Shown one piece after another: positions 17,917 through 26,666 of a stretch of 64,000 bases of DNA. Origin of the DNA: Clostridia bacterium (GTDB lineage: Bacteria; Bacillota; Clostridia; Oscillospirales; CAG-272); NCBI GenBank assembly GCA_017461385.1, contig JAFTXZ010000008.1, positions 124,001 to 188,000 of the forward strand, given 5' to 3'. Position 1 is the first letter of the stretch. The number at the start of each line of letters is the position of its first letter. The notes beneath the pieces were generated by a model. The model worked only from the letters and a program-made list of their open reading frames with translations. It did not search any database and was not told the origin of the DNA. The translations under genes were made by a program, and so were the position numbers.

Positions 17917-20301
17917 TTAGTCTTTCTTTTTATTCTCTGCCTTTACAGCTGCTATCATCACAGTTTCAGACATTGAATCATCCTTTTCCACAGTCTTTTG
18001 TGTAGACTCGCTTGGAGAATTGCTCCAGTATAGCTTTCTGCGCTTTCTGTTAATCACTATTGAGTAAATAGCAAAGGCAACAATGCCTGCCAAAATAACT
18101 CCACAAACAATATAAATTGTACCATCAAAGGAGCCAGAATCTACCTTCAAGCCCTCCCAGTAGCCGTTTAGGTCTTGGGTTGTAATATTTGCACCCTCAG
18201 CTGTGTCAAGGTCCTTATAAGCATAAGTATCAAACATACTACCTAGCTTATTCTCAAACTCAGAATAGTATATTGTTGAGTAGTCTCCTCCGTCCTCGAA
18301 GTACACAATAATTGGCTCGCCATTTTCATCAAGCTTTATTATTGGCTCGCCGTTTTCGTCGAGCACATACTCACCATTTTCATCAAGCTCGTAATCATAA
18401 TCACAATAGCCCATATATATTTGGTAATCAAGATTATCCTTTACGTGAGTGTATGGTGATGAATAGTAGATATACTCTGCGTTTGCAACGGCAGCCTCTT
18501 CGCTTAGCATAAAGTTAATATATGCGAGGGCTAGCTCCTTATTCTGTGAAGCTTTCGGAATACACATTGCATCTGCAAATATGTTAGTTTCGTACACTCC
18601 TTGGCTATTTTTAGGATAGAAGAAGCCTAAGGATTCGTTATTTTCCATCATAGCAAGGCAGTCGCCTGCGTAGTAGGCTGCAAGAGCTGCCTCCCCACTC
18701 TCCATCTTGTTATAGATTTCGTCCATAACGTAGCTTTGAACGATAGGTGGCTTTTGTTTTTGCAAAAGCTCGTACGCCTCTTGCCATTGCTCCTTGGTTG
18801 CAGTATTTACATTATAGCCTAAATAATACATAGCAGTACCAAAGGCGTCTCTTGCGTTATTGAATTGGAGAATCTGACCCTTGTATTTTTCCATATACTC
18901 TTGCTCGTATAGAATTTCCCAGCCCATTTCTCCCTTTTCGATTTTATCAAGGTCCTCTGGGGCTAGCTTGTCCGCATTATATACGATACCAATTACACCA
19001 TAGGTGTACATAGCACCATGCAATTCAAGCTCTCCATCCTCGTTTGGATATACAAACATTTGCTTAAACTGTTCGTTCAGATATTGTATATTTGGAATAG
19101 CCTCAGTTATTTTATCAACCTTACCCAGTGGCTGAATTTCACCCTCCTTGTAAAGCTTTTCGAGCATATAATCAGATGGAATGATTACATCGTAGCCACC
19201 TGCGCCACTCTTTATCTTTGCATAGAGGTCCTCATTGCTTGCATAGGTTGTATAGTTTACCTGAACGTCGATTCTTTCGCCTTTTGTTTCATACCACCAA
19301 TCCTCGTAATACTTTTCAAATTCCAGATTGGTGTTATAGCTTCCTTCTCCACCATCAGAGATATATTCACCCCAGTTATACACGTTTAGCTTAACTGTTT
19401 TTGTTCCTGCCGACATAGCAAGAACTATTACTGTAATTATAGCGATAATGCCAAAAACTGAGCCGACAGATACCTTAGCAATTGTTTTTGCCTTTTTGGA
19501 CATTTCCTTTCTATTCTTATCAGAGGTTAGATTGGAAATGAGAAGCAATACAAGAATTGACACAAAAATCAATGTAGAAAGCGCATACATATCAGGTGTA
19601 ACACGCTTTTTAGTCATTGAATAAATTCTTATAGGCAAGGTTTCAAAGCCACTACCCGTAGTGAAATAGCTTATTACAAAATCATCAAGGGATAGGGTGA
19701 ACGCCATAATAAAGCCTGCTACGATGCCTGGCATAATTGCAGGTAGCTCAACCTTAAAGAAGGATTGAAGCGGTGTACAGCCTAAATCCTGTGCTGCCTT
19801 TGGCAAATTCTTGTCCATTTCCTTGAATTTTGGAAGCACAAGCAAAATTACGTAAGGCAAATTAAAGGTAATATGCGCAATTAAAACAGTGCCAAAGCCT
19901 AGTCTTGAGGCAGAGCCTACGATTGAGCCTACAAAAACGAACAAAAGCATCATTGAAATACCTGTTACAATTTCTGGGTTTATCATAGGTATTTGTGTAA
20001 CGGACATGGTTACGTTTTTCAGATACTTGTTCTGCATTTTTGATATTCCGTAAGCTGCTGCAGTACCAATTATGGTAGAGATAACCGAGGACAAAATTGC
20101 CAAAACAAGTGTGTTTTTAAGCGCATTCAGTGTTGCGCTATCTGTAAATAGCTCCTTGTACCATTTGAATGAAAAGCCCTTCAAAACGCTTGTACTATCC
20201 GATGCGTTGAAGGAGTACAAAATCAGAACTAATATTGGTAGGTACAAAAACACAAATACTAAAATTGTGTATATGTTGCTCGCAATATTCTTTTTGTTCA
20301 T
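17917..20301 (-). CDS. potCD: Polyamine ABC transporter: permease fused to substrate-binding protein
   Basis: The first 265 or so residues are a PotC-type permease with six membrane segments and the EAA-loop region AAQDLGCTPLQSFFKVELPA. A further membrane segment at about 272-294 leads into a PotD-type spermidine/putrescine-binding domain (about 302-715), beginning VKLNVYNWGEYIS. A last membrane segment at about 727-750 anchors the C-terminus. The fusion keeps the binding protein tethered instead of lipid-anchored. The binding domain contains an acidic tandem repeat near residues 635-665. The start overlaps the potB stop (ATGA). Together with potA and potB it makes one full importer; putrescine or spermidine as the substrate is inferred from family. 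Confidence 0.9.
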   Translation of the reverse strand: MNKKNIASNIYTILVFVFLYLPILVLILYSFNASDSTSVLKGFSFKWYKELFTDSATLNALKNTLVLAILSSVISTIIGTAAAYGISKMQNKYLKNVTMSVTQIPMINPEIVTGISMMLLFVFVGSIVGSASRLGFGTVLIAHITFNLPYVILLVLPKFKEMDKNLPKAAQDLGCTPLQSFFKVELPAIMPGIVAGFIMAFTLSLDDFVISYFTTGSGFETLPIRIYSMTKKRVTPDMYALSTLIFVSILVLLLISNLTSDKNRKEMSKKAKTIAKVSVGSVFGIIAIITVIVLAMSAGTKTVKLNVYNWGEYISDGGEGSYNTNLEFEKYYEDWWYETKGERIDVQVNYTTYASNEDLYAKIKSGAGGYDVIIPSDYMLEKLYKEGEIQPLGKVDKITEAIPNIQYLNEQFKQMFVYPNEDGELELHGAMYTYGVIGIVYNADKLAPEDLDKIEKGEMGWEILYEQEYMEKYKGQILQFNNARDAFGTAMYYLGYNVNTATKEQWQEAYELLQKQKPPIVQSYVMDEIYNKMESGEAALAAYYAGDCLAMMENNESLGFFYPKNSQGVYETNIFADAMCIPKASQNKELALAYINFMLSEEAAVANAEYIYYSSPYTHVKDNLDYQIYMGYCDYDYELDENGEYVLDENGEPIIKLDENGEPIIVYFEDGGDYSTIYYSEFENKLGSMFDTYAYKDLDTAEGANITTQDLNGYWEGLKVDSGSFDGTIYIVCGVILAGIVAFAIYSIVINRKRRKLYWSNSPSESTQKTVEKDDSMSETVMIAAVKAENKKKD
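18309..18397 (-). repeat. Tandem LDENGE repeat inside potCD
   Basis: Three in-frame copies of an approximately 10-residue unit (LDENGEYV, LDENGEPIIK, LDENGEPIIV) lie in the binding-protein part. The DNA copies differ mainly at third codon positions, so the amino acid pattern looks selected or old. The unit resembles the DENGEP-type calcium-binding-like or linker repeats, but its role is unknown. Confidence 0.8.
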
Positions 20302-21128
20302 ACTATTACTCCTCCGTCTTCGTCAGAGTATTTGTTCATTATTGCCATGCTGATAACAATAAGAATCATAAGAACAAAGGACATTGCAGCACCTAAATTA
20401 TAATTATAGGCAGTCTGGAATTGTCTTTCAATGGTATCGCCAATTAAGTCAAAGTTTCCTCCACCAAGCTTTTGTGAAATATAAAATGTGCTTATAGAAG
20501 GAACGAAAACCATTGTAATTCCAGAAATAATTCCCGACTTGCTAAGTGGCATTACCACCCTTGTCATAACCTGAAATTGATTGCATCCAAGGTCTGAGGC
20601 AGCAACAAGCAATCTGTTGTCAAGCTTTGACATTACAGAGTGCAGAGGAATTATCATATAGGGCAAAAAGTTATACACCATACCAAGAATTACGGCAAAG
20701 GGGGTGTTTATCATGTGGATTGGTCCCAAGCCGATTGAGCCAAGCATAGTGTTGATTATACCTGTATCCTCTAGCAGAGCCATCCAGGAGTAGGTTCTAA
20801 TAAGAAAATTCAGCCACTGTGGCAGAGTAACAAGCATAATGAGGATTTTTTGCGTTTTTGGGCTTGCCTTAGAGATAAAGTAAGCCACAGGGTACGCAAT
20901 AATCAGGCAAATTACCGTTGCCAAGAATGCAAAGCAGACTGACCTTAAAAACACCTCAAGATAGCTTGGCTGAGCCATAGCACTTATATTTTCAAAGGTA
21001 AAGTTCCCTTTCCTATCGGTAAAGGCGTAGTACATTACAAAAATCAAGGGCGCAATAATGAACAACACTGCCCAAGTGATGTGTGGATATGCTGCCGCTT
21101 GCTTCAAAATGTTACTTTTCTTATTCAT
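20298..21128 (-). CDS. potB: Polyamine ABC transporter permease
   Basis: PotB-type permease of 276 residues with about six membrane segments and the conserved cytoplasmic loop [19 protein letters not shown] that contacts the ATPase. I choose the ATG at 21128 (MNKKSN); the longer frame to 21200 would run far into potA, and a GAGGAGG lies about 12 bases before 21128. It overlaps the end of potA by 8 bases and the start of potCD by 4, consistent with tightly coupled translation. Confidence 0.9.
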   Translation of the reverse strand: MNKKSNILKQAAAYPHITWAVLFIIAPLIFVMYYAFTDRKGNFTFENISAMAQPSYLEVFLRSVCFAFLATVICLIIAYPVAYFISKASPKTQKILIMLVTLPQWLNFLIRTYSWMALLEDTGIINTMLGSIGLGPIHMINTPFAVILGMVYNFLPYMIIPLHSVMSKLDNRLLVAASDLGCNQFQVMTRVVMPLSKSGIISGITMVFVPSISTFYISQKLGGGNFDLIGDTIERQFQTAYNYNLGAAMSFVLMILIVISMAIMNKYSDEDGGVIV

Positions 21129-22296
21129 CTTCCCCGTTTTCCTCCTCGTTTGTGTCAGAAAGATGCTCCAGCTCATCACTGAAGGAGGAATAGTCTCCAA
21201 ACATATTGGAAAACTCGGATTTTTTCATAACGTGTATTGCGTCAGGCTCAATATAGATGCCTATTTTTTGGTTTGGCGCAACATAGTCAGTGGATTGAAT
21301 CATCCACTTAAAGTTATCGATATCTACAATTATTTCGTAGTGGACACCCTTGAAGGTAACAGAGGTTACCTCGCCTACCAGCATACCCTTATCGACAGGT
21401 ACAACGTCCACATCCTCAGGTCTAATTACAACGTCAACAGGCTCATTCTTGCTAAAGCCCTTGTCAAGGCATTCAAATTCATGACCTGAAAATTTAGCTT
21501 TATAATCATCAAGCATAACACCGTCAATTATGTTACTTTCACCAATGAAGTCAGCAACAAATGCGTTTTCCGGCTCGTTATAAATATCAGTAGGTGTGCC
21601 GATTTGCTGAATCTTTCCGTTTGCCATAACGACAACGGTATCAGACATAGAGAGAGCCTCCTCCTGATCGTGAGTTACATATATAAATGTAATGCCTGTT
21701 TTTCTCTGCATATTTTTAAGCTCGTTCTGCATATCCTTGCGAAGCTTTAGGTCAAGCGCAGCCAAAGGCTCATCTAACAAAAGCACCTTTGGTCTGTTTA
21801 TCAAGGCTCTAGCAATTGCAACACGCTGTTGCTGTCCTCCTGACAAGAGGTTTACGTCCCTCTTTTCAAAGCCCCTTAGGTTTACCATAGCGAGCATTTC
21901 TTCTACTCGTTCATAAATTTCTTCTTCAGACATCTTTTTCAATCGAAGAGCGAAAGCAATGTTTTCATAAACATTGAGATGCGGAAATAACGCATACTTT
22001 TGGAATACAGTATTTACATGACGCTTGTTTGCTGGTACATCGTTAATTTTTACGTTGTCAAACAAAACGTCTCCTGTATCCGGCGTAACAAAGCCCGCGA
22101 TTATGTTAAGCGTTGTTGATTTGCCACAGCCAGATGGTCCTAATAGAGTCATAAACTCTTTTTCCTTAACAACCAAATTTATATGGTCGAGCACAATCTC
22201 TCCATCAAAGGATTTAGCAACATCAATAAGCTCAACTATTTTCTTTGCCTCGCAGGAAGCAACGCCCTCAGGCTCAAGGATCTTTTTTTCGTTCAT
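21121..22296 (-). CDS. potA: Polyamine ABC transporter ATPase
   Basis: The ATPase of the polyamine importer, 391 residues. Walker [10 protein letters not shown] near residues 53-61, signature [15 protein letters not shown], Walker B VLLLDEP and the switch THDQEEAL are all intact. The C-terminal 130 residues form the TOBE-type regulatory domain usual for PotA. The ATG at 22296 follows ACGGGGAT; an ATG further up (22377) would sit in the promoter region. It is the first gene of potA-potB-potCD. Confidence 0.93.
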   Translation of the reverse strand: MNEKKILEPEGVASCEAKKIVELIDVAKSFDGEIVLDHINLVVKEKEFMTLLGPSGCGKSTTLNIIAGFVTPDTGDVLFDNVKINDVPANKRHVNTVFQKYALFPHLNVYENIAFALRLKKMSEEEIYERVEEMLAMVNLRGFEKRDVNLLSGGQQQRVAIARALINRPKVLLLDEPLAALDLKLRKDMQNELKNMQRKTGITFIYVTHDQEEALSMSDTVVVMANGKIQQIGTPTDIYNEPENAFVADFIGESNIIDGVMLDDYKAKFSGHEFECLDKGFSKNEPVDVVIRPEDVDVVPVDKGMLVGEVTSVTFKGVHYEIIVDIDNFKWMIQSTDYVAPNQKIGIYIEPDAIHVMKKSEFSNMFGDYSSFSDELEHLSDTNEEENGEDE

Positions 22297-22375
22297 TTCT
22301 ATCCCCGTTCTTTCGTAAATTCGATTTACAATGACAAATATCTTCTCTAATCGCCAAAAATAGTAAATCAATTGC

Positions 22376-22404
22376 ATTATAACAGATTATTATTAAATGT
22401 GCAA
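22376..22404 (-). promoter_or_regulatory. Promoter of the potABCD operon
   Basis: Minus strand TTGCAC (22404-22399), 17-base spacer, TATAAT (22381-22376), about 80 bases before potA. No riboswitch-like structure is evident in the short leader. Confidence 0.7.
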
Positions 22405-22434
22405 TAGTTACGGGCATATTTTTTTATTATTTTT

Positions 22435-23004
22435 TTACATTCGAAAACACATTTCCACAAGCAATAAAATAGAAATAAACAAAAGTGAAATATTGCTGGA
22501 AAAAACCAGCTGGAGATAAATAGATATTAGCCATAACAAAATTATAGCAATAGCAGACACTCCCTTGGCTATTTTTTCCGATTTGTCTTCATCTGTAAGC
22601 ATTAAAAGAATTGATTTGAGTGCGCCCCCTCCATCTAAAATTCCAACAGGATATAGATTCATTAAGCCTAAAGAGAGGTTACAGGTAATAAAAAAGGCTA
22701 TATCCTCCGTTTTTGGTAAAAAAGCTCCTACAAGTGTCGCAGTTAGATTAAAGATTATACCGCCTAAGCAGACAAATAGCTCCTTCCAGTACGGAATTTT
22801 GCTACAATCGTAGCTTATGCATAATCTAAAGCCACCCGCGCTGAAGTGCTTTACCCTCGCCTTCATTACCTTTGCGAAAATCAAATGACCTAGCTCGTGT
22901 ATGCCATAGCATAAAATTAAAACTAAAGGGTGTGGGGACGAAGATAGGCTTAGCATAGTTAAAACCAATGTAAACGTCCCTATTTTTTCGCCAAAATCCT
23001 CCAT
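22435..23004 (-). CDS. M50 family site-2-type membrane metalloprotease
   Basis: A 189-residue integral membrane protein with the zinc motif HELGH (H36, E37, H40) in the first hydrophobic segment and a second metal-ligand motif with D124 in NLYPVGILDGGG. This is the layout of SpoIVFB-like M50 proteases, which cleave substrates inside the membrane. SpoIVFB itself is larger (about 290 residues) with a CBS domain, lacking here. Its ATG overlaps the TAA stop of the upstream small membrane gene by one base. Given spoVT nearby on the chromosome a sporulation role is possible but unproven. Confidence 0.82.
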   Translation of the reverse strand: MEDFGEKIGTFTLVLTMLSLSSSPHPLVLILCYGIHELGHLIFAKVMKARVKHFSAGGFRLCISYDCSKIPYWKELFVCLGGIIFNLTATLVGAFLPKTEDIAFFITCNLSLGLMNLYPVGILDGGGALKSILLMLTDEDKSEKIAKGVSAIAIILLWLISIYLQLVFSSNISLLFISILLLVEMCFRM

Positions 23005-23270
23005 TATTTCCCCTTGTCGCTTTCTTCAAAATCAGACACTGTGTCGCTATTTTCCTCTATTTGGTCGAATTCAAATATGTGGTATAGCTCTGTTTCCTTG
23101 AAGACCTCAACAAGCTCCTCGTTTTGCACCTTACTTTGCTCCTTATCCATTCTTGAAACGTAAACGGTAAGTCCTAAGCTACATATTACCAGCATTAGCC
23201 CTACTAGCTCGATGGTATTTTTCATTTTACTTTTTAGTGATATTTTTTCCCTTTTTATTTCGTACTTCAT
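23004..23270 (-). CDS. Small single-span membrane protein coupled to the M50 protease
   Basis: 88 residues: a basic N-terminus, one hydrophobic segment at about 19-40, then an acidic tail of about 45 residues. I recognise no family. The start follows AAAGGAG and the stop overlaps the M50 start (TAATG). By position and topology it could be the protease's regulator or substrate, in the way SpoIVFA partners SpoIVFB, but no sequence similarity to SpoIVFA is claimed. Confidence 0.7.
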   Translation of the reverse strand: MKYEIKREKISLKSKMKNTIELVGLMLVICSLGLTVYVSRMDKEQSKVQNEELVEVFKETELYHIFEFDQIEENSDTVSDFEESDKGK

Positions 23271-23317
23271 AGGCTACTCCTTTATGGCATTTCTCTTTTT
23301 ATTTATATTGATTTTTG

Positions 23318-23346
23318 TGCTTTTGTATGATAGAATACTTATGTAT
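23318..23346 (+). promoter_or_regulatory. Promoter of rarA
   Basis: TTGATT (23318-23323), 17-base spacer, TAGAAT (23341-23346), with the rarA ATG 22 bases on. It lies back to back with the small membrane gene. Confidence 0.6.
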
Positions 23347-23367
23347 TAATTTTTTTGAGGTTTATGT

Positions 23368-24603
23368 ATGACTAACAAGCCTATTGCCGATTTACTTCGT
23401 CCTACTACCTTTGAGGAAATTGCCGGGCAAGAGCATCTTGTATCCGAAAAGGGCGTTATTAAGAGAATGTTAAATGGTGGCAGAATTACTAATATGATTT
23501 TCTTTGGCCCTCCTGGCACGGGAAAGACAACTGTTGCAAATATCATTGCTAAAAATTCTGATATGGAGCTTTATAAGCTGAACGCTACTACTGCTTCTCT
23601 TTCTGACATAAAGGCTGTAATATCGGAAACTAATTCCGTTTTTTCTGCTAAGGGAATTTTATTGTATCTTGATGAAATACAATATTTTAACAAAAAGCAG
23701 CAGCAATCTCTGCTTGAATTTATTGAGGATGGTAGAGTAACACTAATTGCCTCAACTACTGAAAATCCTTACTTTTACATTTATGATGCCTTACTCTCAA
23801 GATGCTCTGTTTTTGAGTTCAAGCCTGTTTCCTCCAAGGACATTGTTCCTGTGCTTATGCGTTGTCTTGATAAGATGAATGAGGAAAGTGGAAAGAGCAA
23901 GATTGCCAACGAGGACGCACTAGAGTTTTTGGCATCCTGTGCTCACGGAGACGTAAGGCACGCTATGACTCTGTTTGAGGGTGCTTACTTTGCATCTGAC
24001 GAGGTAATTACCACCGAGATAGTTAAGGAGTTTATTCCATCTGTTTCTGCTGGTATGTTTGATAGAGACAGTGATGTTCATCATAATCTTTTGTCTGGAT
24101 TACAAAAATCAATAAGAGGCTCAGATCCCGACGCCGCGGTTTTTTATCTTGCAAAGCTACTTGAGGGTGGTGATATACTCTCCCCGATTAGACGACTTCA
24201 GGTTATTGCAAGTGAGGACATTGGTCTTGCTTACCCACAGGCCGGACAAATAACCTATGCTCTTTGTGAAAGCGCTAAGGCACTCGGATTGCCAGAGGCT
24301 AGAATTCCTCTTGCTAATTGTACTATTATGCTTGCAACTGCCCCAAAATCGAATTCTGCCTATGAGGCAATCGCAAAAGCAAGTCAGGATATTAAAATGG
24401 GAAAGGGTGACGTTGTGCCTAAGCATCTTGTAGCACCCTTATTCAAGGGATACGTTTACCCACACTCATATCCTAACCATTACGTAGAGCAACAGTATTT
24501 GCCTGATGATTTGAAAAACGCAAAATACTACGAATATGGCAATAACAAAGCTGAGCAAGCTGCTAAAGCATATTGGGACGCAATTAAGGGAAAGAAAAAA
24601 TAA
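23368..24603 (+). CDS. rarA: Replication-associated recombination protein A
   Basis: RarA (MgsA) is an AAA+ ATPase related to clamp loaders that acts at stalled replication forks. The 411-residue product has Walker A FFGPPGTGKTT near residues 46-56, Walker B LLYLDEIQYF near residue 105, sensor 1 ASTTENP and the arginine finger region LLSRCSVFEF. The C-terminal tetramer domain ends with the usual YVEQQYLPD text. The start has only a weak upstream GAGG. Confidence 0.93.
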   Translation: MTNKPIADLLRPTTFEEIAGQEHLVSEKGVIKRMLNGGRITNMIFFGPPGTGKTTVANIIAKNSDMELYKLNATTASLSDIKAVISETNSVFSAKGILLYLDEIQYFNKKQQQSLLEFIEDGRVTLIASTTENPYFYIYDALLSRCSVFEFKPVSSKDIVPVLMRCLDKMNEESGKSKIANEDALEFLASCAHGDVRHAMTLFEGAYFASDEVITTEIVKEFIPSVSAGMFDRDSDVHHNLLSGLQKSIRGSDPDAAVFYLAKLLEGGDILSPIRRLQVIASEDIGLAYPQAGQITYALCESAKALGLPEARIPLANCTIMLATAPKSNSAYEAIAKASQDIKMGKGDVVPKHLVAPLFKGYVYPHSYPNHYVEQQYLPDDLKNAKYYEYGNNKAEQAAKAYWDAIKGKKK

Positions 24604-24607
24604 AATT

Positions 24608-24638
24608 AGTGCGTGAGGTAAAATTCACGCACTTTTTA
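24608..24638 (+). terminator. rarA terminator
   Basis: AGTGCGTGA and TCACGCACT pair across an 8-base loop and are followed by TTTTATT. Confidence 0.85.
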
Positions 24639-24904
24639 TTAGTTTTATATATTATATATGTTCAGTTGTTCATTTGTTTATATTTGCATATTGATAAAAA
24701 AATAGTGAAATTTCGGTTTTAAGATTGTGCTATTACACCTTACAACATGGAAAGCTACTTCTTACCTTCCCACGTTGAAAGCTGTTATTTTGTCTTGCTT
24801 TCGCTTTTTCTCTTACCGTTCAGTCGCCATGCGGAAGAGAAAAAGCTATGCAAAAAGAGAAACGCAGGCTAAAAAATGATTTTATATCTTTTTATTTTTC
24901 AATT
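24639..24904. other. Gap with a 12-bp inverted repeat and a 41-codon open frame
   Basis: This 266-base stretch contains GCTTTTTCTCTT (24803-24814) and its exact complement (24835-24846) around a 20-base loop that itself has CCG/CGG at its ends. A plus-strand ATG at 24747 opens 41 codons to 24872 and spans the same inverted repeat, but it has no ribosome-binding site. The section 24740-24870 is richer in G+C than its surroundings. I see no tRNA, riboswitch or recognised repeat family. Confidence 0.5.
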
Positions 24905-24937
24905 AAAAAAGCCTCAGCTAAATGCTGAGGCTCTTTT
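24905..24937. terminator. Terminator of the small membrane gene at 24940-25401
   Basis: GCCTCAGC and GCTGAGGC around TAAAT, with an A-run on the left that becomes a U-tract for the minus transcript. Confidence 0.85.
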
Positions 24938-24939
24938 GA

Positions 24940-25401
24940 TTATATAAATCCTTCGTTTTCTTTTCGCAATTGATTTCGAAGATCTACTTCTTCTTTATCC
25001 ATTCTGCTTTTAACCATTTTTCCATATTTTATCTTAAATGCAATTATGCCGATTAAGTAGGTTGCAACAGTAACAGATAAAGAAATGGCGATTTTTATCC
25101 AGATGTTAAAAAATATTAGTGTTGGAAGCAATACAGGAATTAACCATAGCGTAGCCGTGGCAATACAATTGAAAAGTTGCCTTGTTTCCATTTTGTTTAG
25201 CGTGCCGTTATTAAAGTTGGTTGATTCAACAGAATTATTTGAATACATCATTCCTACCTGAACAAAAAGCACGGCAATAACGACTAAAACCTCTATCATT
25301 TCAGCACCAAGCAAAACATACTCTTGAAGGTTAACACCAAGAATGATAGTGGAAATAATACTTATTACATAAGGTATACTAATCAGATAACGCCTTTTCA
25401 T
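24940..25401 (-). CDS. Hypothetical four-span membrane protein
   Basis: 153 residues with hydrophobic segments at about 5-23, 30-50, 80-102 and 108-126 and a charged C-terminal tail of about 25 residues. No family is recognised. The start follows GAGAGGTG and the gene has its own consensus promoter and terminator, so it is a single-gene unit. Confidence 0.65.
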   Translation of the reverse strand: MKRRYLISIPYVISIISTIILGVNLQEYVLLGAEMIEVLVVIAVLFVQVGMMYSNNSVESTNFNNGTLNKMETRQLFNCIATATLWLIPVLLPTLIFFNIWIKIAISLSVTVATYLIGIIAFKIKYGKMVKSRMDKEEVDLRNQLRKENEGFI

Positions 25402-25421
25402 AAAATCACCTCTCTAATTAT

Positions 25422-25450
25422 ATTTTATCATATAGGTATTCTAGTGTCAA
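25422..25450 (-). promoter_or_regulatory. Promoter of the 24940-25401 gene
   Basis: Minus strand TTGACA (25450-25445), 17-base spacer, TAAAAT (25427-25422), directly after the argF terminator. Confidence 0.8.
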
Positions 25451-25451
25451 C

Positions 25452-25477
25452 AAAAAAAGGCTCTTCCGAGCCTTTTT
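25452..25477 (-). terminator. Terminator of the arginine operon
   Basis: AAAAAGGCTC, loop GGAA, GAGCCTTTTTTT read on the minus strand, about 190 bases beyond the argF stop. Confidence 0.85.
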
Positions 25478-25548
25478 CATTTCGTTATAATGTTGCTAAC
25501 ATAACCGGTATATGTCGAGAATTCATCTGTGAGGAACAACGACGGATT

Positions 25549-25695
25549 ATGACGACTTTTTCAGCTTTAGAGGCTATGAATTTCAAGGCGTACCGCAGTA
25601 GACGGATGATGACGTACTTGGTGTACGGCGAATTCGGCTATGAGGAACAACAAAGAATTTCGGCGCTTATAAAGTTGAAAGCATTACGGCTTTAA
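25549..25695 (+). CDS. Possible small protein or remnant with internal repeats, antisense to the argF end
   Basis: The plus frame across 25500-25695 encodes two similar segments, REFICEEQRRI and [11 protein letters not shown], about 35 residues apart, which suggests real coding history. The first in-frame ATG inside this part is 25549, after the first repeat, giving 48 residues; the open frame itself extends up to 25324 over another gene. No convincing ribosome-binding site is visible. It overlaps the last 29 bases of argF on the opposite strand. It may be the 3' remnant of a larger gene. No family is recognised. Confidence 0.25.
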   Translation: MTTFSALEAMNFKAYRSRRMMTYLVYGEFGYEEQQRISALIKLKALRL

Positions 25696-26650
25696 TAGTA
25701 TGCATTCTATTCTCAGCCTCGGCAAAGACGATGGATTGTGCAGACTCAAATACCTCGTCTGTTACTTCCATTTCGGTTCTGCCGAATTTTTCGCCCATTT
25801 CCTTGCCTACGGTTGTTTTCATATCGTGGAAGGCTGGGAGGCAATGCATAAACACTGCGTTTTTATCTGCTTTTTTCATTAGCGACTTATTTACCTGATA
25901 TGGGGAAAGGTCTTCTATTCTTTCCTTCCATACCTCTGTTGGCTCACCCATTGAAACCCACACATCGGTATAGATTACGTTTGCGTTTTTAACTGCTACG
26001 TCAGGATTTTCCTCAAAGGAAAGGGTTGCGCCTGTTTCCTTTGCTATTTCTTGACATTTATCAATCAAGTCTTGGTCTGGGAAATACTTCTTTGGCGCGC
26101 AAGCAACAAAGTCAAGACCCATTTTTGCGCAGCCAACCATTAGCGAGTTACCCATATTGTATCTTGCGTCACCCATATAGACTAGCTTAATGCCCTCAAG
26201 CTTGCCAAAGTGCTCCTTAATCGTTAAGAAGTCGGCAAGAATCTGTGTTGGGTGAAATTCGTTTGTAAGTCCATTCCATACCGGAACCTTTGAATACTTC
26301 GCAAGCTCCTCAACAATTTCTTGACCATAGCCACGATATTCAATTCCGTCATAGATTGAGGAAAGAACTCTTGCGGTATCTGCGATACTTTCCTTCTTTC
26401 CTATTTGGGAGCCTGTTGGGTCAAGATAAGTAACGCCCATGCCCAAATCATAGCCCGCAACCTCAAAGCTACAACGTGTACGTGTGCTTGTCTTTTCAAA
26501 AATCAAGGCAATATTTTTGCCCTGAAGGGTATTGTGTGCAATACCGTTTTTCTTTTTAGCCTTTAGCTCACCTGCAAGGTCAATAAGACCACCGATTTCC
26601 TCCGGAGTGAAGTCTAAAAGCTTCAAAAAATCTCTGCCCTTCAAATTCAT
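25667..26650 (-). CDS. argF: Ornithine carbamoyltransferase
   Basis: Converts ornithine and carbamoyl phosphate to citrulline. The 327-residue product has the carbamoyl-phosphate loop [13 protein letters not shown] near residue 50, the HPTQ segment near residue 130 and the ornithine-binding HCLPAFHD near residue 270. It is the last gene of the arginine operon. The RBS is weak (TTGAGG), and the preceding argD stop is only 16 bases upstream. Confidence 0.95.
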   Translation of the reverse strand: MNLKGRDFLKLLDFTPEEIGGLIDLAGELKAKKKNGIAHNTLQGKNIALIFEKTSTRTRCSFEVAGYDLGMGVTYLDPTGSQIGKKESIADTARVLSSIYDGIEYRGYGQEIVEELAKYSKVPVWNGLTNEFHPTQILADFLTIKEHFGKLEGIKLVYMGDARYNMGNSLMVGCAKMGLDFVACAPKKYFPDQDLIDKCQEIAKETGATLSFEENPDVAVKNANVIYTDVWVSMGEPTEVWKERIEDLSPYQVNKSLMKKADKNAVFMHCLPAFHDMKTTVGKEMGEKFGRTEMEVTDEVFESAQSIVFAEAENRMHTIKAVMLSTL

Positions 26651-26666
26651 TTCAATACCTCAAGGG

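Noticed and set aside
18312..18512. Plus-strand gene over the potCD repeat
   Set aside because: It is an antisense frame kept open by the repeated codons; no ribosome-binding site and no recognisable protein.
24747..24872. 41-residue small protein
   Set aside because: No ribosome-binding site or promoter is evident and it spans a strong inverted repeat; mentioned only as an observation.
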